The notes below the pieces were generated by a model that saw nothing but the letters and a program-made list of their open reading frames with translations, was not told where the DNA came from and searched no databases. The position numbers and the translations under genes were made by a program. Source: Nocardioides speluncae (GTDB lineage Bacteria; Actinomycetota; Actinomycetes; Propionibacteriales; Nocardioidaceae). Taken from it: 64,000 bases of DNA. The stretch is taken from assembly GCF_003121585.1 (NCBI RefSeq), contig NZ_QEOO01000020.1:1-64000 (forward strand). The letters are read 5' to 3'. This document shows, piece after piece, positions 8,069 to 17,007 of this stretch. Numbering within the stretch: the stretch's first letter is position 1; each line of letters begins with the position of its first letter.

Positions 8069-8728
8069 TCACGGCGCCACCTTCACGCAGACGACGTACA
8101 CCGTGAATTCCCGTGAGCTGCCGGTTGCCGGTGCACCGTCGTGGGTCCTGAACGAGACGGACCATCCACCTGGAAGCGTCTGGAAGGGCTCCACCGGAAA
8201 GGAGTGGCCCATCACCATGGGCCACCCACTGGGCGACCCGCCCCCGCCGACTGCCACCTTGCCGCTGGGGCAGCGCGCCGTGGCGTCTCCCTGCGAACTC
8301 CCAACCGGAATCGAGCCCCCCATATACACCAACTGACGACCCGAGATCCCTGGCGGCCCCATCGGGCCTGCGGGACCGGTCGCACCGGTGGCGCCTTTGG
8401 GTCCGACGGGGCCGGCGGGCCCGGTGGCCCCAGTGGCGCCCTTGGGACCGACAGGGCCGGTCGGCCCCACCGCACCGGAGGGCCCTGCAGGGCCAGCCGG
8501 GCCCCTGAGCAGCGTCCCGTCCCGGAAGTCGGTCCGGCGCAGCGTGCCGTCGCGGACCTTCGCCGACGTCACGGCACCGTCCTTGAGGTGCCAGGTGCCG
8601 ACGCTGTTCTTGGCGAGGTCGACGGCGTACGCGGCGCCGCCGAGTGCGACCAGGAGCGCGAACCCGGCGACGACGAGTGCGGCGGGGCCGATGGCTCTCG
8701 AGCTCGGAGGTCGAAGCAGTGTGTTCAT
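8069..8728 (-). CDS. Membrane-anchored collagen-repeat protein
   Basis: 219-residue protein. After a short basic N-terminus, residues about 15-38 form a signal anchor ([20 protein letters not shown]). [23 protein letters not shown] stem follows, as in actinobacterial surface proteins. Next comes a run of about 18 Gly-X-Y triplets ([10 protein letters not shown] to GPPG) with an internal 24-nt-scale tandem [15 protein letters not shown] unit. The C-terminal domain of about 85 residues contains two Cys and probably trimerises or folds as a head. ATG 8728 is preferred because AAGGGAAG lies just upstream; the longer frame has no ribosome site. Likely exposed at the cell surface. Note the three gene remnants immediately downstream. 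Confidence 0.75.
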   Translation of the reverse strand: MNTLLRPPSSRAIGPAALVVAGFALLVALGGAAYAVDLAKNSVGTWHLKDGAVTSAKVRDGTLRRTDFRDGTLLRGPAGPAGPSGAVGPTGPVGPKGATGATGPAGPVGPKGATGATGPAGPMGPPGISGRQLVYMGGSIPVGSSQGDATARCPSGKVAVGGGGSPSGWPMVMGHSFPVEPFQTLPGGWSVSFRTHDGAPATGSSREFTVYVVCVKVAP

Positions 8729-8816
8729 GGGAGCTTCCCTTTCAGTGGTATGGCTCAACGGTCGTGGAAAGTCAGCCACTTACGCGACGGGGCAGGCACC
8801 TGTTTCGCGGTCAGGG

Positions 8817-9119
8817 TTACCACTGAGTGCGCTGCGTTGGGTAGCGGATGATCGCGACCGCGGCGGCCGCGAAGCCGAGGGCGTTCATGCCCCAGGCGAT
8901 GCCGTCCAGCGTGTGGTTAGGAATGATCACGGCGGCCACGAAGCGGAGGGCTGCGACACGCTCGTCGCATGGCGGCCCAGGCCGGGACCGCGCCAGACCG
9001 CAACACACCCAGTCCAGCAGCACCGTCCCGGGCACGATGAAGATGGCGGTGGCGACGACCGTCGATGGGTCCGCGAGACGGCCCGCATCCGGCGCGCTGA
9101 CCTCCGCCTTGTTGGCCAA
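8817..9119 (-). CDS. Possible small membrane protein (weak)
   Basis: 100-residue frame from a TTG codon with two plausible membrane segments (VVATAIFIVPGTVLLDWV and AWGMNALGFAAAAVAII). No ribosome-binding site is convincing and no family is recognised, so it may be a chance frame in a 490-bp intergenic region or another decayed gene. It ends 38 bp beyond the collagen-gene upstream region. Confidence 0.3.
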   Translation of the reverse strand: MANKAEVSAPDAGRLADPSTVVATAIFIVPGTVLLDWVCCGLARSRPGPPCDERVAALRFVAAVIIPNHTLDGIAWGMNALGFAAAAVAIIRYPTQRTQW

Positions 9120-9131
9120 GGCGATTCTGCT

Positions 9132-9263
9132 GTTGCCCCAGCGTTGCCCGAGGCCGATTCTGACGGAAATGTCGAAAGGGCCCTTCCAGCGTTTCCGCTG
9201 GTCAGGACCCTTTTCGGATCTGTACCCCCGACCGGATTCGAACCGGCGCTACCGCCTTGAGAG
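9132..9263. repeat. Direct repeat copy B (with intact tRNA-Glu), att-like
   Basis: Partner of the repeat at 2221-2353. It contains GTTGCCCCAGCGTTGC, an AAAGGG/CCCTTT stem that would act as the tRNA terminator, and the 3' half of the functional tRNA-Glu. Beyond 9263 the tRNA continues intact, whereas copy A diverges. The two copies enclose about 6.9 kb. Confidence 0.6.
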
Positions 9264-9295
9264 GGCGGCGTGCTAGGCCACTACACAACGGGGGC
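9223..9295 (-). tRNA. tRNA-Glu (anticodon CTC)
   Basis: 73-nt cloverleaf on the minus strand. Acceptor GCCCCCG pairs with CGGGGGT (one G-U), the D arm contains TAGTGGCCTAGCA, anticodon stem CCGCC/GGCGG holds loop CTCTCAA (anticodon CTC), and the T loop is TTCGAAT. Discriminator A73 follows; CCA is not encoded. A stem-loop with a T-rich end lies just downstream (9176-9215). Confidence 0.95.
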
Positions 9296-9401
9296 GTGAG
9301 CTGCTCGAGGCAACCCGCGAAACTCTAGCCAACGCCAGCTTTTCGCACCAAATCCCAGCCGTGTGAGCCTGCCGACAGACGGGCTGTGAGCTGGGATTTC
9401 G

Positions 9402-9473
9402 CTGGGATACAAGGACTCGAACCTTGACTAACTGAACCAGAATCAGTCGTGCTGCCAATTACACCATATCCCA
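9402..9473 (-). tRNA. tRNA-Gln (anticodon CTG)
   Basis: 72-nt cloverleaf on the minus strand. Acceptor TGGGATA pairs with TATCCCA, anticodon stem ACTGA/TCAGT encloses TTCTGGT (anticodon CTG), T loop TTCGAGT, discriminator G. CCA is not encoded. It lies between gltX with its overlapping protease gene and tRNA-Glu, so all may be in one transcription unit. Confidence 0.95.
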
Positions 9474-9486
9474 TGGTCAGACCCCC

Positions 9487-10512
9487 TCAGGGAGCCGAGG
9501 AGAAACCATACACGCGCCGCGTAGAGGCCGCCAAAACGCCTGGCTCGGCGGTGTTCCGGAGGCCCATCGACCGGGTCACCCAGAGCACCAGACCGAGGTA
9601 GAGCAGCGACTGGGTGAGCGTTACCGGGATCATCCACCAGCTGCCCTCGCCGTCGCTCGCGAGCGCCGTGGAGATGTCGCCGTACGCCAGCGAGACGCCG
9701 AACGCGACCCAGTTGTTGAGCACGTGCATCGCGATGCCGGCCTCCAGCCCACCGGTGAGTACGACGAGCAGCCCGGCCACCAGCCCGAACGCCAGCCGGT
9801 CGAAGAAGACCGGCGGCGCCTGGCCGAGGCCGTGGGCGAGCGCGAACAGCACCGCGGGGATCACGATCGCCGCGGTCCGGCCGAACAGCCCGCCGAAGGC
9901 CTGGGTGAGGTAGCCGCGGAAGGCGTACTCCTCCCCCGCCGCCTGCAGCGGGGTGAGCAGCAGGATCACCAGCAGGAAGTCGCGGGTCCGGGCGGTGAAG
10001 TCGTTGAGCTCGCCGGACACCTCGTCGCCGGCCGCGCCTGACGGCATCACCGACGCGACCAGCAGGGTCACGATCAGCGTGACCAGTGCGAGCCCGATGC
10101 AGGTCGCCAGGAGGCGCCAGCGCATCCGCGGCAGCACCGAGGTGACCCAGCCGGGCCGCAGGCCGTGCAAGGCCCAGGTCAGGAAGAAGACGATCGGGAT
10201 CGCCGAGGCGAGCGCGACGTTGATGTAGGCGAGGCCGGTCGGCGTGAGGTGCTCCAGCGACAGCGTCTTGTCCAGCGCGCCGTCGACGGTGTGCCCGGAG
10301 GCGACCAGGCCGGCCAGGAACACCGCGAGCCACAGCCCCGGCAGGATCAGCATGTACGCCGTGAGCCCGACCACGACGCCGACCACCGGTCGCCACCAAC
10401 CAGCACGACCCGCCTTGTGCAGCTCGTGGTAGCCGAGCTCGTGGCCGGCAGGTGGCGTCGCGGCTACCGCGACCGGTTCAGGCGAGTGCACTCTGCAGTC
10501 TCCCGAGGCCAC
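9487..10512 (-). CDS. CPBP-family intramembrane metalloprotease
   Basis: Membrane protein of up to 341 residues with eight or so hydrophobic segments. The CPBP (Abi) glutamate protease motifs are clear: EEYAFRGY (about residue 193), FALAHG (about 223) and MHVLNNW (about 260). Family members cleave prenylated or membrane proteins or act in maturation and bacteriocin self-immunity. The GTG used here lies inside the 3' end of gltX (overlap about 35 bp). A second GTG seven codons later is equally possible. It is cotranscribed with gltX upstream, and its stop is followed within 14 bp by tRNA-Gln. Confidence 0.85.
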   Translation of the reverse strand: MASGDCRVHSPEPVAVAATPPAGHELGYHELHKAGRAGWWRPVVGVVVGLTAYMLILPGLWLAVFLAGLVASGHTVDGALDKTLSLEHLTPTGLAYINVALASAIPIVFFLTWALHGLRPGWVTSVLPRMRWRLLATCIGLALVTLIVTLLVASVMPSGAAGDEVSGELNDFTARTRDFLLVILLLTPLQAAGEEYAFRGYLTQAFGGLFGRTAAIVIPAVLFALAHGLGQAPPVFFDRLAFGLVAGLLVVLTGGLEAGIAMHVLNNWVAFGVSLAYGDISTALASDGEGSWWMIPVTLTQSLLYLGLVLWVTRSMGLRNTAEPGVLAASTRRVYGFSSAP

Positions 10513-11944
10513 GCTCGCGGCCGAGCAGCTCCAGCGACTCGAACAGTGGCGGCGAGACGCGGCGGCCGGTCACCGCGACCCGGACCGGGCCGAACGCGTT
10601 GCGCGGCTTCAGCCCGAGCTCGTCCACCAGGGCGACGCGGAGTGCCTCGTCGATCGCCGCGGTCGACCAGGTCGGCAGCGCCGCCAGTGCGTCGTACGCC
10701 GCCTTCACGACCTGCCTGCCGTCCTCGGTGAGCACCTTCTCGATGTCGACGGGGTCGCGGGTGAAGGCGTCCTCGTCGACGAAGAGGAAGTCCAGCATCT
10801 CGGTGGCCTCGGTGAGCTTGTTCATCCGCTCGGCGACCAGCGGCATCGCCAGCTCGAGCAGCTGCGCGTCGGCGTCGTGGACCGGGTCGCCGACCACACC
10901 GGCCTGCTTCAGGAGCGGCAGCACCCGGTGGGTGAGGTCGTCGAGCGACAGCATCCGCATGTGGTCGGCGTTGATCGCCTCGGCCTTCTTCAGGTCGAAG
11001 CGGGCCGGGTTGGGGTTGACGTCCTTGATGTCGAACGCCGTCACCATCTCGTCCATCGTGAACACGTCGCGGTCGGCGGCGATCGACCAGCCGAGCAGTG
11101 CGAGGTAGTTGAGCAGGCCCTCGGGCAGGAAACCGGCTTCGCGGTAGCCGAGCAGGTTGGCCTCGGGGTCGCGCTTGGAGAGCTTCTTGTTGCCCTGGCC
11201 CATCACGTAGGGCAGGTGGCCGAACTGCGGCGTCGTGCCGTTGCCGATGCCGACCTCGGCGAGTGCGGCGTACAGCGCGATCTGGCGGGGGGTGCTGGAC
11301 AGCAGGTCCTCGCCGCGCAGCACGTGGGTGATCTCCATCAGCGCGTCGTCGACCGGATTGACCAGCGTGTACAGCGGGTCACCGTTGGCGCGGGCGACGG
11401 CGTAGTCGGGGACGTGCTCGGTCTGGAACGAGATCTCGCCGCGCACCAGGTCGTCGAAACGGATCTCGCCGTCGGGCATCCGGAACCGGACCACGGCCGA
11501 GCGGCCCTCGGCCTCGAAGGCGGCGACCTGGTCGTCGCCCAGCTCACGGCAGAAGCCGTCGTACCCCATCACCTTGGAGCCGGCCGCCTTGCGGCGCGCG
11601 TCGACCTCGTCGTTGGTGCAGAAGCAGCGGTAGGTGTGGCCGGCGGCCGCGAGCTTGGCGAGCGCGTCCTGGTAGAGGTCGCTGCGCTCGCTCTGCCGGT
11701 ACGGCGCGTGCGGGCCGCCGATCTCCGGCCCCTCGTCCCAGTCGAAGCCGAGCCAGCGCATCACGTCGAGGAGTGCGTCGTACGACTCCTCGGTGTTGCG
11801 CTCCTTGTCGGTGTCCTCGATCCGGAAGACGAAGTCGCCGCCGTGATGGCGGGCGAACGCCCAGTTGAAGAGCGCCGTCCGCGCCAGGCCGACGTGCGGG
11901 CTGCCGGTCGGGGACGGACAGAAACGGACGCGAACCTTGCTCAA
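10478..11944 (-). CDS. gltX: Glutamyl-tRNA synthetase
   Basis: Charges tRNA-Glu with glutamate in the cytoplasm. In bacteria that use GatCAB it also charges tRNA-Gln. The class I signature is [10 protein letters not shown] (HIGH variant) near residue 10 and KLSKRD (KMSKS variant) near residue 255; the protein is 488 residues, normal for GluRS. The TTG start at 11944 overlaps the stop of the upstream FAH-family gene (TTGA), so translation is coupled. Its two likely substrate tRNAs, tRNA-Gln and tRNA-Glu, lie about 1 kb downstream on the same strand. The longer upstream frame is a read-through of the neighbouring gene in another frame. Confidence 0.95.
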   Translation of the reverse strand: MSKVRVRFCPSPTGSPHVGLARTALFNWAFARHHGGDFVFRIEDTDKERNTEESYDALLDVMRWLGFDWDEGPEIGGPHAPYRQSERSDLYQDALAKLAAAGHTYRCFCTNDEVDARRKAAGSKVMGYDGFCRELGDDQVAAFEAEGRSAVVRFRMPDGEIRFDDLVRGEISFQTEHVPDYAVARANGDPLYTLVNPVDDALMEITHVLRGEDLLSSTPRQIALYAALAEVGIGNGTTPQFGHLPYVMGQGNKKLSKRDPEANLLGYREAGFLPEGLLNYLALLGWSIAADRDVFTMDEMVTAFDIKDVNPNPARFDLKKAEAINADHMRMLSLDDLTHRVLPLLKQAGVVGDPVHDADAQLLELAMPLVAERMNKLTEATEMLDFLFVDEDAFTRDPVDIEKVLTEDGRQVVKAAYDALAALPTWSTAAIDEALRVALVDELGLKPRNAFGPVRVAVTGRRVSPPLFESLELLGRERGLGRLQSALA

Positions 11945-12750
11945 CGCTGGGCCACCTTGTTCGTGAGAGTGCCGATGCCGGCGATCGAGACCTCGACCTC
12001 GTCGCCGATCTCCATGGGACCGACACCCTCGGGGGTGCCGGTGAGGATGACGTCGCCGGGGAGCAGCGTCATCACGCTGGTGACGTGCGCGACCAGCGTG
12101 GGGATGTCGAAGATCAGGTCCTTGGTCGAGCCGTCCTGCTTGAGGTCGCCGTTGAGGTAGGTCTGGATCGAGACGCCGTCGGCGAAGGTCTGTGGGTCCA
12201 GGTCGGTCTCGATCCACGGTCCGAGCGGACAGAACGAGTCGAAGCCCTTGGCCCGGGTGAACTGGCCGTCCTTGCGCTGCAGGTCGCGGGCGGTGACGTC
12301 GTTGCCGATCGTGTAGCCGTGGATCACGTCGGTCGCCTTCTCCGGCGGTACGTCGCGGCAGATCCGGCCGATCACGATCGCGAGCTCGCCCTCGAAGTGG
12401 AGCTCGCTGGTCTGCGCCGGGTAGGAGATCGGGTCGCCGGGGCCGACCACGCTGGTGTTCGGCTTGATGAACATCAGCGGCTCGTCGGGCACCTCGTTGC
12501 CGAGCTCGGCGGCGTGAGCGCGGTAGTTGCGGCCGATCCCGACCACCTTGCTGCGCGGCAGGGTCGGCGCGAGCAGCCGGACGTCGGCGAGCTTGTGCTC
12601 CTGCTCCAGCAGCTTGATCCCGACGTACAGCGGGTCACCCGCGAGCGCGACGATCACGCTGTCGTCAGCGGGCTGTCCGAACTGGTCCACCTCGCCGGTC
12701 ACCACGCCGTACGACGGCTCGTCCCCGGTCGTGAATCTCGCGATGCGCAC
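11941..12750 (-). CDS. Fumarylacetoacetate hydrolase family protein
   Basis: 269-residue FAH-domain enzyme with a GTG start. Features are [12 protein letters not shown] (about residue 72), the metal-binding [13 protein letters not shown] (about 115), NDVTARDLQ (about 150) and the tail [10 protein letters not shown]. Related enzymes act as 2-hydroxyhepta-2,4-diene-1,7-dioate isomerases, acylpyruvases or oxaloacetate decarboxylases. The sequence does not tell which. It is directly upstream of gltX with a 4-base stop/start overlap. It is divergent from the gene at 12773, with only 22 bp between starts. Confidence 0.9.
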   Translation of the reverse strand: MRIARFTTGDEPSYGVVTGEVDQFGQPADDSVIVALAGDPLYVGIKLLEQEHKLADVRLLAPTLPRSKVVGIGRNYRAHAAELGNEVPDEPLMFIKPNTSVVGPGDPISYPAQTSELHFEGELAIVIGRICRDVPPEKATDVIHGYTIGNDVTARDLQRKDGQFTRAKGFDSFCPLGPWIETDLDPQTFADGVSIQTYLNGDLKQDGSTKDLIFDIPTLVAHVTSVMTLLPGDVILTGTPEGVGPMEIGDEVEVSIAGIGTLTNKVAQR

Positions 12751-12772
12751 TACCTGAGCCTATCCTTGCCCG

Positions 12773-13624
12773 GTGCTTGTGCTGGACCCCGCTGACTGGC
12801 AGGCGCGGGCCGCCGCCCACGAGGCCCGGGTCGACGGGTTCACACGCCCGCATCTGGCGCGGCGCGAGTCGGGCGTGAAGCACCCCGTCCACGACTTCCT
12901 GTTCACCTACTACTCCCAGCGCCCCGCCAAGCTGCGCCGCTGGCACCCCGGCTACGGCGTCGCGCTCCGCGGCGGCGAGCTGGCGAAGGGATATGCCGAC
13001 CTCGGCGACGCCGTCACCGTCTCCGACGAGTACGTCGCGTCCCAGCGGCCGCTGCTCACCTCCCTCGACGCGCTGCTCACGGCCACGGCAGCGCGGCCGG
13101 CCCAGCTCGGGTGTTTCGGGCTGCACGAGTGGGCGATGGTCTACCGGCTGACCCCGGACCAGGTCCGGCACTCCGACTGGCCGCTGCGGCTCGGCGCAAC
13201 CGGCACCGACGAGGTCGTCGAGTCGCACCGGATCGCCTGCTCCCACTTCGACGCCTTCCGGTTCTTCACGGCCGAGGCGCGCCCGCTCAACGTCCTCTCC
13301 CCCGGCCGCGACGACCGCGCGGCGTACGAGCAGCCCGGCTGCCTGCACGCCGGCATGGACCTCTACAAGCACGCCTTCCGGCTCTCCCCGATGATCGCCT
13401 CGGAGCTGGTCGCCGACTGCTTCGAACTGGCCCGCGACATCCGGGTCCTCGACATGCGCGCCTCGCCGTACGACCTCGCCGATCTCGGCTACGACCCGAT
13501 CAGGATCGAGACCGCCGAAGGCAAGCAGGAGTACGCCGCCGCTCAGCGCGCCTTCGCCGAGCGCGGCGCTCCCCTGCGCCAGCGACTCATCGAGGAGTGC
13601 GAGACCCTGCGCGCGTCGATATGA
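12773..13624 (+). CDS. Conserved actinobacterial protein, unknown function
   Basis: 283-residue soluble protein from GTG. Recognisable blocks are DWQARAAAHEARVD, HPVHDFLFTYYSQRPAKLRRWHPG, LGCFGLHEWAMVY and CLHAGMDLYKHAFRLSP. I know this family from actinobacterial genomes, where it is often labelled 3-methyladenine DNA glycosylase, but no glycosylase helix-hairpin-helix or catalytic motif can be seen, so I do not adopt that name. The conserved His, Glu and Asp residues suggest a metal- or nucleotide-binding enzyme. It is divergent from the FAH-gltX unit. Confidence 0.75.
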   Translation: MLVLDPADWQARAAAHEARVDGFTRPHLARRESGVKHPVHDFLFTYYSQRPAKLRRWHPGYGVALRGGELAKGYADLGDAVTVSDEYVASQRPLLTSLDALLTATAARPAQLGCFGLHEWAMVYRLTPDQVRHSDWPLRLGATGTDEVVESHRIACSHFDAFRFFTAEARPLNVLSPGRDDRAAYEQPGCLHAGMDLYKHAFRLSPMIASELVADCFELARDIRVLDMRASPYDLADLGYDPIRIETAEGKQEYAAAQRAFAERGAPLRQRLIEECETLRASI

Positions 13625-13658
13625 GCATGGTCGAATTGTCCTGTTAATGTTCGCCGTC

Positions 13659-14255
13659 GTGACTGACGGAGTAGGCGCGACGTACCGCGATAGTTACTGG
13701 CGTGGCGACGACCTGGGCACGGCGGTGTTCACCGATTGCGCGTTCCACAATGTCGACCTCACCGAGGTGACGACGTCCGGCGCGAGGTTCGACCGATGCG
13801 TCTTCCACAACTGCCGGCTGAACGGGTCGATGCACCGCGGGACGGCGTTCGTGGCCTGCGACTTTCGCCGGACCAGCTTCTTCGGCGCCACCCTCGACGG
13901 CTGCAAGCTCGACGAGTCCACCTTCACCTCGTGCACGCTGCGACCGCTGACCATCAGGGGCGGCCGATGGAACGGTGTGACGATGCGGGACGCGGACCTC
14001 AACATGCTGGACCTGACCGGGGTCGATCTCAGCGAGGCGGACCTGTCGCAGAGCGTTCTCACGGGCTCGATCCTGCGTTGGACCAACCTGACCAGCGCCA
14101 CGCTCCGCGGCACCGACCTGTCGGGCACCGACCTGCGCGGCGCCGTGCTGGCCGGCGCGGATCTCACGGCAGCGAAGCTGCGGGACACGCGGCTCGACCT
14201 GCCCGGCGCCGTCCTTCTGGCGCAGCAGTTCGGCGCGCTCGTCGACCTCGGCTAG
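13659..14255 (+). CDS. Pentapeptide-repeat protein, paralogue 1
   Basis: 198-residue protein made largely of five-residue A(D/N)LXX-type repeats, e.g. ADLSQ, TDLSGTDLRGAVLAGADL near the C-terminus. Earlier Cys-containing repeats include FTDCAF, FDRCVFHNC, FVACDFR and LDGCKLD. Such proteins form a right-handed quadrilateral beta-helix; some mimic DNA and protect gyrase, many have unknown roles. GTG 13659 aligns with the start of the paralogue at 21337, so it is preferred over ATG 13647. The two paralogues share long identical blocks (AFVACDFRRT, FFGAT, DGCKLD). Confidence 0.85.
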   Translation: MTDGVGATYRDSYWRGDDLGTAVFTDCAFHNVDLTEVTTSGARFDRCVFHNCRLNGSMHRGTAFVACDFRRTSFFGATLDGCKLDESTFTSCTLRPLTIRGGRWNGVTMRDADLNMLDLTGVDLSEADLSQSVLTGSILRWTNLTSATLRGTDLSGTDLRGAVLAGADLTAAKLRDTRLDLPGAVLLAQQFGALVDLG

Positions 14256-14280
14256 CACCTCGGGCCGGCGGCTGATCTCG

Positions 14281-14493
14281 TCAGGGCTTGCGAGCCGACT
14301 CGATGAGCGCCCGGTTGGCCGCCTCGAACCGCTTGACCTCGTCGAGGCTGACGCGGCGTCCCTCGCTGCGCAGGGCGCCACTGTTCATCCAGTCGATGAC
14401 CGCGCTGAGCTCAACGCCCCACAGCCGCGCGAGCTCCGTTGGCGAGTACGTCTTGCGGCTAGCGGCGGGCGGAGTTGCCATGTCCGCAGACAT
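14281..14493 (-). CDS. Small helix-turn-helix DNA-binding protein (MerR/excisionase-like)
   Basis: 70-residue protein with KTYSPTELARLWGVELSAVIDW, NSGALRSEGRRVSLDEVKRF: a single winged helix of the excisionase/MerR-N type. ATG 14493 and ATG 14481 are both possible. It probably binds DNA as a small regulator. It is convergent with the pentapeptide gene and has no recombinase nearby, so an excisionase role is not supported. Confidence 0.65.
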   Translation of the reverse strand: MSADMATPPAASRKTYSPTELARLWGVELSAVIDWMNSGALRSEGRRVSLDEVKRFEAANRALIESARKP

Positions 14494-14544
14494 TACGCGA
14501 ACTATGACCGGGTCGTCCCCGATTCCGAGCGCTATCGCGCACGC

Positions 14545-15345
14545 TCAGGGGGACGACTCGATGCGGGCCGCCGCCGGCGAACCCGGAGTCGGCCACCAGC
14601 GGGCGATGGCTGCGGACTGACCGAGGGTCCACAGGTTGTTGCAGGCCCAGTAGACGAGCAGCGCGACGGGCACCACGCCGCCGGCGACCAGGAGACCGAC
14701 TGCGGAGAGGGTCGGCATCAGCGCTTGTGCACGGGCCATCGCCTCGGGTAGCTCGTCGGTGACGGTGTTACGCGCGACGAAGAACCGTTGTGTGACGTAC
14801 GACGCCGCCGCGGCCACCACGGCCAGCGATGCGACGACGGCGAGGTGAGCCGGCCCGCCGCCGAGGTAGCCGCGCTCCGCCAGGTGGACGCCTGCCACCG
14901 TCGCGGCGCCGAGGGACGCGACGAGCGTGGCCCCCATAGCCCCGAGCGAGTGACCGGCGGCAGCCTCGGCGAGCAGCCGATAGAGCGCCAGCCAGACCGG
15001 CAGCTGCAGGAGCAGCGGCAGGCAGCCGAGCCGGGACATCCCGTGGTCGCCGGCGATCTGCCGACGCTCGGCCATGAAGGCGCGCAGGCTCTCGGCATCG
15101 GTGCGGCCGCGGTACCGCTCGGTGAGCTTGCGCAACTCGGGGCGGGCGTGCGCGCCGGCGTGGGCGAGCCGGACGCCGTGGACCGTGAGCGGCAGCAGCG
15201 CCAGCCGGACCACGACGACGATGGCGGCGATGCTCAGCAGCCAGGCGAGGCCGGAGGCGGGGTCTAGGCCGAACGAGGTGACGGTGGCGTGGGCGGCGGC
15301 CAGGACGGCCGCCAGGGCATGGGTCAGTGGATCGAGGACGGACAT
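14545..15345 (-). CDS. YidC/Oxa1-family membrane protein insertase (second paralogue)
   Basis: 266-residue polytopic protein of the YidC/SpoIIIJ/Oxa1 insertase family, which inserts membrane proteins. The first core segment carries the groove Arg (VVVRLALLPL), followed by the cytoplasmic hairpin with YRGRTDAESLRAFMAE, then CLPLLLQLPVWLALYRLL, and the last segments ending LVYWACNNLW. No large periplasmic domain or signal lipobox is seen. The main actinobacterial yidC normally sits by rnpA-jag near the origin; none is here, so this is an accessory paralogue. It is followed upstream by a small membrane gene in the same orientation. Confidence 0.85.
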   Translation of the reverse strand: MSVLDPLTHALAAVLAAAHATVTSFGLDPASGLAWLLSIAAIVVVVRLALLPLTVHGVRLAHAGAHARPELRKLTERYRGRTDAESLRAFMAERRQIAGDHGMSRLGCLPLLLQLPVWLALYRLLAEAAAGHSLGAMGATLVASLGAATVAGVHLAERGYLGGGPAHLAVVASLAVVAAAASYVTQRFFVARNTVTDELPEAMARAQALMPTLSAVGLLVAGGVVPVALLVYWACNNLWTLGQSAAIARWWPTPGSPAAARIESSP

Positions 15346-15388
15346 GAGGTGCTCCTAGGTGAGGGACGGACTGGTCTGACGGAAGGCG

Positions 15389-15655
15389 TCAGGCCAGTCC
15401 TGGAGCACGCGGTCGAACGGGGTGACGGACCGGGTCGGGGATCCGCGAGGTGGGCGCGACGTCGTACGCCGTCAGCCAGCGGAGGTCAGGGTGCGGGGCG
15501 CCGACGACCACCCGGCTCGCGCCGTACCCAACGAGCGCCGTGACCAGCAGGAGTGCCGAGGCGGCCAGCACGGTCGTCGTCGGATCCGGGGCGAGGCCGA
15601 CCAGCAGCACCATGGGCACCACGAGGAGGGCGGCGACCCGCAGCGGACCAGACAT
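15389..15655 (-). CDS. Small membrane protein adjacent to YidC paralogue
   Basis: 88-residue protein starting at ATG 15655 with two membrane segments (VAALLVVPMVLLVGL and VLAASALLLVTALVGYGA) and a basic, Pro-rich tail (DPVRHPVRPRAP). It is co-oriented with the YidC paralogue 43 bp downstream. I recall that small proteins of the DUF6412 type sit next to YidC-like genes in actinobacteria and this fits in size and place, but assignment needs a profile search. Confidence 0.6.
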   Translation of the reverse strand: MSGPLRVAALLVVPMVLLVGLAPDPTTTVLAASALLLVTALVGYGASRVVVGAPHPDLRWLTAYDVAPTSRIPDPVRHPVRPRAPGLA

Positions 15656-15672
15656 GTCGTTCAACCTACCCG

Positions 15673-17007
15673 TCAGGTCCAGCGAATCGGGAGCCGCTTG
15701 ATGCCGCGCTGGAAGGACGAGCGGAGCAGTGCGGGCGGGCCGGCCGGCTCGAGCCACGTCGTACGTCGGAGCAGCTCGCCGAACAGCGTCCGCATCTGCA
15801 CCCGGGCCAGGTGCGCGCCGAGGCACAGATGCGGGCCGTGGCCGAAGGTGAGGTGCTCGCGGCTGCCGCGGGTGATGTCGAAGCTCGCCGGGTCCTGGAA
15901 GACGCGCGGGTCGCGGTTGGCGGCGAGGAAGCTGACCACGACCTTGTCGCCGGCGGCGACCGGCTGGTCGCCGATGTGACAGTCCCGGGTCGCCGTCCGC
16001 CGGAAGATCATCACCGGCGTCCACCAGCGCAGCATCTCCTCGACCGCGGAGTCCAGCAGCCCGGGCTCGGCGCGCAGCCGGCGCTGGGCGTCGGGATGGG
16101 TGAGCAGGGCGTGCATGCCGCCGGGCAGCCCGTTGCGCAGGGTCTCGTTGCCGGCGACGGCGAACAGCCAGAACATGTTCTCGAACTCCTCGACCGAGAT
16201 CGCCGCCTCCCCTCCCGCCTGCTCGGCGAGCAGGGTCGACATCACGCTGTCGCCGGCGGCGTCCGGCCGGTCGCGCTGGTGGCGCGCGAGCAGGTGGGCG
16301 TAGGCGTAGAGGTCGAGCATGCCGTCGCGGGTGCGCGGGTCAGGCATCCGGCCGTCGGCGTCGGGTGTCGGCCGCTGCGCCAGCGCCTCGCGGGCAAGGT
16401 CGGTGCCGGTCGCCGGGTCGAAGGCCGCGCTGGTGGCGTAGTCGGGGTCCTGGAAGCCGATCACTCGGTTGGACCAGTCGTAGAGCAGCATCCGGTCCTG
16501 CGCGGGTACGCCGAGCACGTCGGCCAGCGCGAGCAGCGGCAGGTCGGCCGCCACATCGCGGGCGAAGTCGACAGTCTCCCCCGGCGTTGTCAGGGCCCGG
16601 TCGAGGATGTCGGCGACGTGGCCGGCGATCTGCTCCTCGAGCCGGGCCACGGCGCGCATCGTGAAGGAGCGCTGCACCGGCCGCCGCAGCCGCGAGTGCT
16701 GGGGCGGGTCCAGGTTGAGCATCATCCGCCGTACGTAGGCCAGGTCAGCGGGCGTCGCCGGGTCGCGCACCTGGGTGCCGCCGGCGTACGACGAGAACGT
16801 CGCCGCGTCACGCATGACGGCCTTCACGTCGGCGTGCCTGAGCGCCAGCCAGTAGCCCGGCCCGCCCGGGAAGCCGGGCGCGGCCGGCTCGTCCACCCAC
16901 ACCACGCCCGGGTCGGCCTCCCGCAGCCGGTCGAGTACGGCGAGCGGCGCGCCCTCGACGTAGGTCTGCGGGTCGTGGATCAGCTCGGTGCCGGGCTCCG
17001 CCCTCAC
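15673..17007 (-). CDS. Cytochrome P450
   Basis: 444-residue soluble bacterial P450 monooxygenase. The heme loop is FGHGPHLCLGAHLAR with the Cys ligand near residue 386. The ExxR pair is EEMLRWW. The I helix reads FAVAGNETLRN, with AGNET in place of the usual AGxDT, as in CYP125/CYP142-like steroid and fatty-acid hydroxylases. Substrate unknown. GTG 17007 overlaps the stop of the alpha/beta hydrolase gene (GTGA), so the two are coupled. No ferredoxin gene is adjacent, so electrons must come from elsewhere. Confidence 0.92.
   Translation of the reverse strand: MRAEPGTELIHDPQTYVEGAPLAVLDRLREADPGVVWVDEPAAPGFPGGPGYWLALRHADVKAVMRDAATFSSYAGGTQVRDPATPADLAYVRRMMLNLDPPQHSRLRRPVQRSFTMRAVARLEEQIAGHVADILDRALTTPGETVDFARDVAADLPLLALADVLGVPAQDRMLLYDWSNRVIGFQDPDYATSAAFDPATGTDLAREALAQRPTPDADGRMPDPRTRDGMLDLYAYAHLLARHQRDRPDAAGDSVMSTLLAEQAGGEAAISVEEFENMFWLFAVAGNETLRNGLPGGMHALLTHPDAQRRLRAEPGLLDSAVEEMLRWWTPVMIFRRTATRDCHIGDQPVAAGDKVVVSFLAANRDPRVFQDPASFDITRGSREHLTFGHGPHLCLGAHLARVQMRTLFGELLRRTTWLEPAGPPALLRSSFQRGIKRLPIRWT

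Noticed and set aside
8360..8510. Tandem GC repeats as a CRISPR array
   Set aside because: They encode collagen Gly-X-Y triplets, have no spacers, and no cas genes occur in the window.
12773..13624. 3-Methyladenine DNA glycosylase
   Set aside because: The label is common for this family, but no glycosylase fold motif or catalytic residues are visible.
14281..14493. Excisionase of a mobile element
   Set aside because: The HTH fits, but no integrase, att repeat or phage gene is adjacent.
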